Source: Vicinamibacteria bacterium
GTDB lineage: Bacteria > Acidobacteriota > Vicinamibacteria > Fen-336 > JAGNNV01
Reading direction: 5' to 3'
Length of the DNA: 11,207 nucleotides
Assembly: GCA_016650185.1 (NCBI GenBank)
Contig: JAENWE010000273.1
Coordinates: forward strand, 1-11,207
Shown in pieces: positions 5,449 through 11,207 of the stretch. Every line of letters starts with the position of its first letter. Within the stretch, counting starts at the first letter, position 1. Position numbers and translations under genes: made by a program. Below the pieces are notes generated by a model. The model made no database searches. It was given only the letters and a program-made list of their open reading frames with translations, and was not told the origin of the DNA.

Positions 5449-8277
5449 ATGAGCCTGAGCCCCGAACCTTCTCCCATCGAACTGGTGCTCGACGAGGCAC
5501 GGGCCCTCGCCCTCGAAACCGGCGGAGAGCGAGCCGGGCGCGCAGTAAGCCCCGTCGCATCGCTTGAACGAGATGTCGGCTTCGGCAGTCTGGAAAAGGT
5601 CGAGTTGATCACCCGGATCGAGCGACGAGCCGGGTGCACGCTGCCGGACGGGATCCTGCAGGCCGAGACTTGCGAAGAGATCGCATCGGCCTTGAGCGGG
5701 GCGCCCCGGGCTGCGTCGGCGCCGGCCTCGATTCAGCGCAACCAGGAAATCGAGCCCCTGATTCAGACCGGACCTCAGGGTCTGGCTCCAACCGTCGACC
5801 GAGCCCTCGCGGCTCGGGCCGAGGAGGCCCCCGATCGCGTCACGGTCTTTCTGAGCGAGGACGATGCGCCCGAGCGCGACATCACGTACGGCGAACTGTC
5901 GCGTGGGGCTTCCCAGATCGCGGCCGGACTCGCGGCCCGCGGCATCTCGCGCGGTGATGCCGTGGCCTTGATGCTTCCCACCAGCTTCGAGTTCCTGCGC
6001 GCGTTTCAGGGCACCTTGCTCCTGGGGGCGATCGCGGTCCCGATCTACCCGCCGGTGCGTCTGGACCGGCTGGCCGAGTATGCGCAGCGCCAGGGCGCCA
6101 TCCTTCGCTCGGCCGGGGTTCGCATCATGATCACCATCGTCCGAGCCAAGCCGATCGCGGCGGTGCTGAAGTCGACGGTGCCCACCCTGAAAGAGGTGGT
6201 CAGCGGGGACGAGCTGGTGAACGACCCTCATGCGCGCCTTCGCATGTCTCCCCAATCGCGACCCGAGGATCCGGCCTTCATCCAGTACACTTCCGGGAGC
6301 ACCGGAAATCCGAAGGGAGTTCTGCTCACTCATGCCAATCTGATCGCCAACATTCGGGGCATCGGCTTCGGACTCGACGGGCGTCCGATGGAAATGGGGG
6401 TGAGTTGGCTGCCCCTGTACCACGACATGGGCCTGATCGGGAGCTGGCTCTTCACCATGGCCTCCGCATACCCACTCGCGCTCCGCTCGCCTCTCTCCTT
6501 TCTGGCCCGTCCGGAGCGCTGGCTGCAGGACATCCATCGACGACGGGGCACCTTGTCCGCGGCGCCAAATTTTGCCTATGAGCTTTGCGTGCGGAGGATC
6601 CGCGACGAGGACATCGAGGGCATCGATCTCTCCTCGTGGAAATGCGCTCTGAACGGCGCCGAGCCTGTTCGGCCTGAGACCATCGACCGATTCGTCCAGC
6701 GGTTCGGCAAGTACGGCTTCCGACGCGAAGCCATGATGCCGGTGTTCGGCCTCGCCGAATGTTCGGTCGGTCTGTCCTTTCCCCCGGTCCTGCGCGGACC
6801 GAAAGTCGACCGCGTCGATCGAGCCTCGTTCGAAAAAGGGCACGCCTCGAAAGCGATGGGGGACGATCCGGGCGCCAACCTCTTCGTTTCGGTGGGCCGC
6901 GCTCTGCCCGATCACGAGATCAAGGTCGTCGACGACGCCGGGGTGACGCTTCCCGACCGCGAGGTCGGACGCCTGCTTTTCCGGGGACCGTCCATGACCG
7001 CGGGCTACTACAAGAATGAAGAAGCGACCGCCGCTATTCGGCGAGAGGGCGGTTTCTTCGACAGCGGCGACCTCGCCTACATCGCCGAGGGCGAGTTGTA
7101 CATCGCCGGCCGGCTGAAGGATCTCATCATCCGCGGCGGTCGCAACCTCGTGGCCGCGGAGGTCGAGGAGGCGGCATCCGAAGTCATCGGCGTGCGGAAA
7201 GGGTGCGTCGCCGCCTTCGGGGTGACCGAGGCACGCAGCGGAACGGAGCAGGTGGTCATCGTCGCGGAAACCAAGGCACGCTCCACCGAGGAACGCGATT
7301 CCATCGAGGGCCGGATCATTGAGCGGGTGACCCAGGCGATCGGCGCCCCCCCCGACATCGTCCGCCTGGTGCAACCGGGATCAGTGCTGAAAACCTCCTC
7401 GGGCAAGATCCGCAGAAACGACACCAAGGCCTTGTTCCTCTCGGGCGGCTTGGGACGCGAGAGAAGCGACTCGGTCTTGGCGCGCCTGAAGATGGGAGGC
7501 CTGCTTTTGCGCAGCGCGGGCGAGCGCCTCCTTAGGGACACCGCTTTGTTCCTGCGCGGCGCCCTCTTTCTCTTGACCCTGATGATCTACGCGCCCCTGT
7601 CGTGGATCGCGCTCTCTCTCTTGCCACCTCGGGCCGCGCGACGATTTGAGCGTTGCTCCGCCATGGTCGCCCTGCGCCTTCTCACCAAAGAGGCCTCGGT
7701 CACAGGCCAAGTGAGCATCTCGCCCGGTCGGGCCGCCCTTCTGGTCTGCAACCACTCCTCGTACCTCGACGTCATCGTGCTGCGAGCGCTGCTTTGCGAA
7801 GACTTCGTATTCGTGGCGAAGCGCGAGGTCCGCGATTACCCGTTCATCGGACGGTTCATCCGCCGTTCGGGTCACATCTCGGTCGAGCGCAGTGACGTGC
7901 AGCGCGGCGCCGCCGACGCGTCCAGTGTGACCGCTGCCCTGAACACGGGGCAGAGCGTTCTGGTGTTCCCCGAAGGCACGTTCACTCACGCGGATGGGGT
8001 GCGCCCTTTTCGTCTCGGCGCCTTCCGCGCCGCAGCCGACGCGGGCTGCCCGATCATTCCCCTGGCCCTCATGGGTACTCGCAAGATGCTGCGTGAAGGC
8101 CACCGGGTGCCTCGAAAGGGAAGCCTGTCCTTATGGGTCGGCGAGCCGTTGATCCCTCAGGGAGAATCCTTCCGAGACCTCGTCGCCCTTCGAGACCGCA
8201 CGAGGAACATCATCGGCGCCCAGACCGGCGAGGCGATCCTGGACCTGGTGTCCGCCGGAGTGGAACAACCCTGGTGA
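5449..8277 (+). CDS. Carrier-domain / fatty acyl-AMP ligase / PlsC acyltransferase fusion
   Basis: A 942-residue three-part enzyme. Residues about 10-83 resemble an acyl carrier domain: GFGSLEKVEL (44-53) aligns with the phosphopantetheine site, with Ser47 as candidate attachment residue but Gly instead of the usual Asp before it. Residues about 115-665 are an adenylating domain: YTSGSTGNPKG (280-290) is the ATP loop, WLPLYHDMGLIG (320-331) is typical of fatty acyl-AMP ligases, SGDLAY (539-544) and GRLKDLIIRGGRN (554-566) follow, and Lys653 in SSGKIRR is the late catalytic lysine. A hydrophobic segment (about 697-727) leads into a PlsC domain with the NHSSYLD (H769, D774) and FPEGT (840-844) motifs. 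It probably activates a fatty acid as acyl-AMP and transfers it to a lysophospholipid or other acceptor at the membrane. The domain order is the reverse of E. coli Aas. No strong ribosome site precedes the ATG; AGG at 5434-5436 is the only hint. Confidence 0.93.
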   Translation: MSLSPEPSPIELVLDEARALALETGGERAGRAVSPVASLERDVGFGSLEKVELITRIERRAGCTLPDGILQAETCEEIASALSGAPRAASAPASIQRNQEIEPLIQTGPQGLAPTVDRALAARAEEAPDRVTVFLSEDDAPERDITYGELSRGASQIAAGLAARGISRGDAVALMLPTSFEFLRAFQGTLLLGAIAVPIYPPVRLDRLAEYAQRQGAILRSAGVRIMITIVRAKPIAAVLKSTVPTLKEVVSGDELVNDPHARLRMSPQSRPEDPAFIQYTSGSTGNPKGVLLTHANLIANIRGIGFGLDGRPMEMGVSWLPLYHDMGLIGSWLFTMASAYPLALRSPLSFLARPERWLQDIHRRRGTLSAAPNFAYELCVRRIRDEDIEGIDLSSWKCALNGAEPVRPETIDRFVQRFGKYGFRREAMMPVFGLAECSVGLSFPPVLRGPKVDRVDRASFEKGHASKAMGDDPGANLFVSVGRALPDHEIKVVDDAGVTLPDREVGRLLFRGPSMTAGYYKNEEATAAIRREGGFFDSGDLAYIAEGELYIAGRLKDLIIRGGRNLVAAEVEEAASEVIGVRKGCVAAFGVTEARSGTEQVVIVAETKARSTEERDSIEGRIIERVTQAIGAPPDIVRLVQPGSVLKTSSGKIRRNDTKALFLSGGLGRERSDSVLARLKMGGLLLRSAGERLLRDTALFLRGALFLLTLMIYAPLSWIALSLLPPRAARRFERCSAMVALRLLTKEASVTGQVSISPGRAALLVCNHSSYLDVIVLRALLCEDFVFVAKREVRDYPFIGRFIRRSGHISVERSDVQRGAADASSVTAALNTGQSVLVFPEGTFTHADGVRPFRLGAFRAAADAGCPIIPLALMGTRKMLREGHRVPRKGSLSLWVGEPLIPQGESFRDLVALRDRTRNIIGAQTGEAILDLVSAGVEQPW

Positions 8278-9227
8278 TCCCTAGCGGAAAGCTGACCGCC
8301 CGCGAGGTCGACCTGGCCAGGGAAGCGATTCGCCCCTTCCTGCCCCCGACCCGAGTGATCGAGGCCCGAGGTGCCGGCTCTCGGCGCATCTTCCTGAAGC
8401 TCGAGACGGATCAGCCCACCGGCTCTTTCAAGGTGCGCGGCGCGCTCTCGAACCTGCTCCGGCAGTCTGACACTCCGGCCGGGTTCGTTGCCGCCTCCGC
8501 GGGAAATCACGGTCTGGGCGTCGCCTGGGCCGCGCAGATCAGCAGACGGCCGGAGAAGGTTACGATCTTCGTTCCGGAGAGCGCCCCTTCCGCAAAGATC
8601 GAAAAACTCCGTCTCTACCCCGTCGACCTTCGCATCGTGGGCCAGACCTTCGATGATGCGGAACGCGACGCGCATGTTTTCGAGCGCGAAACCGGAGCCC
8701 GCTTCATCCACGCCTACGACGATCTCCTCACCGCCGCCGGCCAAGGCACGCTCGCCGGAGAGGTTCACGAGGCCATCGGAGACATCGGCACCCTGGTGAT
8801 CCCGGTAGGAGGAGGGGGGCTGATCAGCGGAAACGCAGCGTGGCTCAAAGAGCGGCTGAAGGCCACGCGGATCGTGGCCGTTCAGCCGGACGCCTCCCCC
8901 GCCCTGTCGGAGTCGATTCGCCTCGGCAAAGCCCTGCTCGAGTATCCGGCTGGCCCCACCATCGCCGATGGGCTCTCGGGCGGCATCGGTCGTCTTGTCT
9001 TCGATCATCGAGCCCTCATCGACGAGGTCATGAACGTGCCCGAGGCTCTGATCCGCGCCGCCGTTTCGAGCCTCCATCATGCTGAGGGCGTTCGCGCCGA
9101 AGCCTCCGGCGCCATCACCGTGGGCGCCCTCAACCTTGAGAAGAGTCACGACTGGCCTCAGCCCATCGTGTGCGTGATCAGCGGCGGCAACATCGATCAG
9201 TCTCTGTTCGAGGAACTCATCGGTTGA
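8274..9227 (+). CDS. PLP-dependent threonine/serine dehydratase-like enzyme
   Basis: A 317-residue fold-type II PLP enzyme of the threonine/serine dehydratase group, expected to deaminate a hydroxy-amino acid to a 2-oxo acid in the cytosol. Lys53 in TGSFKVRGA would hold PLP; SAGNHGLG (75-82) contacts the substrate carboxylate and cofactor; PVGGGGLISG (177-186) holds the phosphate; a late SGGN (303-306) is also present. There is no C-terminal ACT-like regulatory domain, so it corresponds to the catalytic part of IlvA or to catabolic dehydratases and racemases of this fold; substrate is not decided. The frame extends upstream to 8133, but that part overlaps the acyltransferase and has shadow-like Arg/Pro-rich composition. 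The start chosen is GTG 8274, overlapping the upstream TGA as GTGA, with GGAG at 8257-8260. This implies translational coupling to the fusion gene. Confidence 0.88.
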   Translation: MIPSGKLTAREVDLAREAIRPFLPPTRVIEARGAGSRRIFLKLETDQPTGSFKVRGALSNLLRQSDTPAGFVAASAGNHGLGVAWAAQISRRPEKVTIFVPESAPSAKIEKLRLYPVDLRIVGQTFDDAERDAHVFERETGARFIHAYDDLLTAAGQGTLAGEVHEAIGDIGTLVIPVGGGGLISGNAAWLKERLKATRIVAVQPDASPALSESIRLGKALLEYPAGPTIADGLSGGIGRLVFDHRALIDEVMNVPEALIRAAVSSLHHAEGVRAEASGAITVGALNLEKSHDWPQPIVCVISGGNIDQSLFEELIG

Positions 9228-9278
9228 AAATTTCTCGGTCGAGCGCGATGCCCGCGGCCCAGCCGCCAGGGTCCTGCC

Positions 9279-9284
9279 TATAAT
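9279..9284 (+). promoter_or_regulatory. TATAAT -10 box before the glycosyltransferase gene
   Basis: A perfect TATAAT in the 74-base gap after the dehydratase gene. No good -35 box lies 16-18 bases upstream (GC-rich GGCCCA region). Transcription would begin near 9291, about ten bases before the TTG start, giving a nearly leaderless mRNA. Confidence 0.4.
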
Positions 9285-9301
9285 CGGGCACGGCTCTTCC
9301 T

Positions 9302-10918
9302 TTGAACCAGAACCAAGATCCGCGCGTCTCCTCGTTCTGGCCGCAACTCGCTGTGATCCTGCTCTTGGGCCTGTTCCTCCTCCAGGGAATCTCGACCATC
9401 GGCGCGACCTCGCCGACCACGGATGAACCCGGCCACTATCGCTATGGCCACCGAATCCTGCGGGGAGTGGCTGCGCGCTGGGACGACAGTAAGATGCCCG
9501 CCTCGGCGCTCAACGCGCTCCCCTGCTTCGTATCCGAGAGGATCGGATCGCCGGTCCGGGATGCGGGCGAATTCGCAGGGCCCTGCGACTGGACACTGGC
9601 CCGACTGCCCACCCTGCTGGGCGGCCTGGCTCTCGGACTCGCCTTGGCGTCCTGGTCCCGCGCTTTGTTTGGATGGTCGGGGGCGGCGGTTTCTCTGGGC
9701 CTGTTCGCCTTCGATCCCAACTTCCTCGCCCACTCGACGCTCGTGACCACGGATGTGTTCGGAGCCTTGTTCCTGCTGCTCTCACTGCGGGCCTTCGCGC
9801 GCTGGCTCGAAGTTCCCCGAATCCGGAACAGCGTGCTCCTCGGGCTGGCCGTGGGAGCCGCTTTCATCTCGAAATACACCGCGGCCTTTCTACCCGTCAT
9901 CTGTGTGGTGGCGGCAATCCTGTGCCGCGGGAGAGTGGTCGGGCGGGCCAAGGCCCAGGTCGGTTGGGCCTCCGGCGCCGCCATCGCGCTGGCCATCGCC
10001 CTTGCCGTCATCAATGTCGGCTTCCTCGGCGATGAGACCGGCGCGTCGCTTCGGGATCAGCGCTTCGAAAGCCCACAGTTCCGCGAACTCTCACAGGTGC
10101 CCTTGCTCTCCTCCCTGCCGCTGCCGGTGCCGCGACCGTTTGTGGAGGGCCTCGATCGGGTCTTTCATCGCGAGAGGGAAGGGGGCGGCTCGGGGAATAT
10201 CTATCTGCTGGGCGAGTTGCGCGCGCCCGGCAGCGATGGCTTCCCGTCCTACTTCCTGATCGTCGGCTTTTTCAAGACGCCCATCCCTACCCTGCTCGCT
10301 TTGGCCCTGGCTCTTTTTCTGTTCGTGAAGCGCGGTCGCGCTTCGTGGAACGTCGACGAAGTGACCCTGGCTTCGGCGGTGGTCATGCTCTCCTTGTACT
10401 TCAGCTTGCTGTTCCGCGCGCAGATCGGCTTCCGCCACTACCTGGTGGCGGTGCCGCCAATGTTCGTCTTGGCCGGCGCTTTGGGTCCGTGGCTTTCGCA
10501 AACACGAGGGCGTCTAGCCATCGGAGTTGTGGGCCTTTGCCTGTCCGCCGGCTCGGTGACGCGACATGGCCGCGATCCGCTCTCATACTTCAACGAGTTG
10601 GTCGACCCCACCCTCACCTATACGATAGCGGCGGATTCGAACCTGGAATGGGGCCAGACTGCAGAGGAGGTGGAAGCGTACCTCGCAGCCCACCCGGACG
10701 TTTTGCGGGCGCCCGCGAAGCCGTTTCCGGGGCGGTTGCTGGTGGGCGCGAATCAACTCACGGGAGTGGTGACCCGGCGTCGGATGGAGTGGCTCCGAGA
10801 TTCACGACTGCGACCCATCGGGCATGTGGCCTTCACTCACTTCCTGTTCGAGGTGAGTGACGCCGAGGCGGGAGCCCTGCGCCTCGAACAAGGAGACCCT
10901 CCCCTTCCGCCGGGTTGA
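9302..10918 (+). CDS. Polyprenyl-phosphate-sugar-dependent glycosyltransferase, PMT/ArnT type (GT-C)
   Basis: A 538-residue multi-span inner-membrane protein. The first helix (about 13-34) is followed by a periplasmic loop with TTDEPGHYRYG (39-49), whose Asp41-Glu42 pair is placed as the catalytic acidic residues of protein mannosyltransferase and ArnT families. FDPNFLAHSTLVTTD (137-151) is the second typical loop. Further helices lie at about 103-118, 128-137, 152-166, 178-210, 222-241, 315-343, 355-372, 380-396 and 405-418. The IGFRHYLVAVPP (375-386) and DSNLEWGQ (445-452) segments are common in bacterial members. It probably moves a sugar from a polyprenyl phosphate carrier onto a lipid or protein on the outer face of the membrane; the acceptor is unknown. 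The start is uncertain: TTG 9302 precedes the first helix but has no ribosome site, and no ATG lies before that helix. Confidence 0.85.
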   Translation: MNQNQDPRVSSFWPQLAVILLLGLFLLQGISTIGATSPTTDEPGHYRYGHRILRGVAARWDDSKMPASALNALPCFVSERIGSPVRDAGEFAGPCDWTLARLPTLLGGLALGLALASWSRALFGWSGAAVSLGLFAFDPNFLAHSTLVTTDVFGALFLLLSLRAFARWLEVPRIRNSVLLGLAVGAAFISKYTAAFLPVICVVAAILCRGRVVGRAKAQVGWASGAAIALAIALAVINVGFLGDETGASLRDQRFESPQFRELSQVPLLSSLPLPVPRPFVEGLDRVFHREREGGGSGNIYLLGELRAPGSDGFPSYFLIVGFFKTPIPTLLALALALFLFVKRGRASWNVDEVTLASAVVMLSLYFSLLFRAQIGFRHYLVAVPPMFVLAGALGPWLSQTRGRLAIGVVGLCLSAGSVTRHGRDPLSYFNELVDPTLTYTIAADSNLEWGQTAEEVEAYLAAHPDVLRAPAKPFPGRLLVGANQLTGVVTRRRMEWLRDSRLRPIGHVAFTHFLFEVSDAEAGALRLEQGDPPLPPG

Positions 10919-10945
10919 GACACAGGCCGTTCCCCCTCCTATACT
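10915..10945 (+). promoter_or_regulatory. Candidate promoter for the short-chain dehydrogenase gene
   Basis: TTGAGA (five of six -35 matches) at 10915-10920, overlapping the stop codon of the glycosyltransferase, and TATACT (five of six) at 10940-10945. The 19-base spacer is longer than ideal. Transcription would start near 10952, leaving about 50 bases of leader before the ATG at 11002. Confidence 0.45.
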
Positions 10946-11001
10946 CCCGGGTCTCCCGTGGGGCCCGTGCCGAAGAAAAGAGTGGGGAAATAGAGACCTG
11001 C

Positions 11002-11207
11002 ATGCGAACCGTCTTCATTACCGGAGCCAATCGTGGTATCGGCCTCGAACTCGTCAAGCAGTACGTCGCTCAAGGCGACGTGGTTCACGCCTGTTGCCGG
11101 CGGCCCGGCGGCGCCGCCGAACTGAAGGCCCTGGAAAAGGCGAGTCGTGCCAACCTCCATGTGCATGCGCTGGACGTCACTCGAACGGAGGCCATTCAAA
11201 GACTCGC
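11002..11207 (+). CDS. Short-chain dehydrogenase/reductase, 3' end missing
   Basis: The first 68 codons of an SDR oxidoreductase that runs off the window. The N-terminal strand MRTVFIT leads into GANRGIG, giving the TG-x3-G-x-G dinucleotide-binding motif (residues 7-14), and HALDVT (about 54-59) is the acidic strand that positions the adenine ring. Arg39-40 after the second strand (CCRRP) suggests NADP(H) preference, as basic residues there bind the extra phosphate. The opening resembles the CsgA/sniffer-like SDR subgroup. The catalytic Ser-Tyr-Lys region lies beyond the window. The ATG at 11002 is preceded by a weak purine stretch (TAGAGA at 10991-10996). Confidence 0.88.
   Translation, partial: MRTVFITGANRGIGLELVKQYVAQGDVVHACCRRPGGAAELKALEKASRANLHVHALDVTRTEAIQRL

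Noticed and set aside
5332..7374. A 680-codon open frame on the minus strand
   Set aside because: It lies opposite the strongly conserved acyl ligase gene; the translation is rich in Gly, Arg, His and Asp with no domain, which is typical antisense shadow in GC-rich DNA.
8133..8273. Upstream extension of the dehydratase to an ATG at 8133
   Set aside because: The extra 47 codons overlap the conserved acyltransferase frame and give an Arg/Pro-rich sequence; the GTG at 8274 overlaps the stop codon in a normal coupling arrangement.
8157..9149. A 330-codon open frame on the minus strand
   Set aside because: Antisense to the dehydratase gene, whose PLP motifs show that the plus strand is coding.

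Overview
The window is a GC-rich piece of a bacterial chromosome with dense, protein-coding, mostly housekeeping or metabolic content. A FtsB-type divisome protein, an HU-type DNA-binding protein, an exported zinc hydrolase with a signal peptide and a polyprenyl-phosphate-sugar-type glycosyltransferase point to a free-living Gram-negative bacterium. The gene set and protein style resemble Myxococcota or other deltaproteobacterial-type lineages, but that placement is only a guess from protein style. I see no rRNA, tRNA, CRISPR array or complete insertion sequence.

Layout: (1) 1-2867, plus strand: the 3' part of a membrane-anchored DUF3999-like protein with two related beta-rich modules, followed 15 bases later by a secreted S1/P1 nuclease or phospholipase C family zinc hydrolase. 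(2) 2888-3630, minus strand: an EVE-domain gene and a CutA gene overlapping by 4 bases, convergent with block 1. (3) 3683-4111, plus: a small Cys/His-motif protein (DUF6788-like) with a perfect TTGACA -35 box and a 9-bp inverted repeat over its promoter; it looks like an accessory insertion. (4) 4171-4967, plus: ftsB-like and HU genes, ending in a nested hairpin and a strong bidirectional terminator at 5061-5090. (5) 5108-5332, minus: a small conserved-looking hypothetical protein. (6) 5449-9227, plus: a 942-residue fusion of an acyl-carrier-like domain, a fatty acyl-AMP ligase and a PlsC acyltransferase, whose stop codon overlaps the GTG start of a PLP-dependent threonine/serine dehydratase-like enzyme. 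(7) 9302-10918, plus: a multi-membrane-span glycosyltransferase with a TTG start close behind a TATAAT box. (8) 11002 to the edge: the start of a short-chain dehydrogenase.

How they work together: most blocks are independent. The clearest functional unit is the acyl-activation and acyl-transfer fusion, which could activate free fatty acids as acyl-adenylates, hold them on its own carrier domain and pass them to a lysophospholipid, like a domain-shuffled version of Aas. The coupled dehydratase may simply share its transcript. I did not find a convincing undescribed multi-gene system. The best second looks are the DUF6788-like gene with its palindromic promoter, the acyl fusion protein with its upstream C10 tract, and the mixed metal site of the secreted hydrolase.
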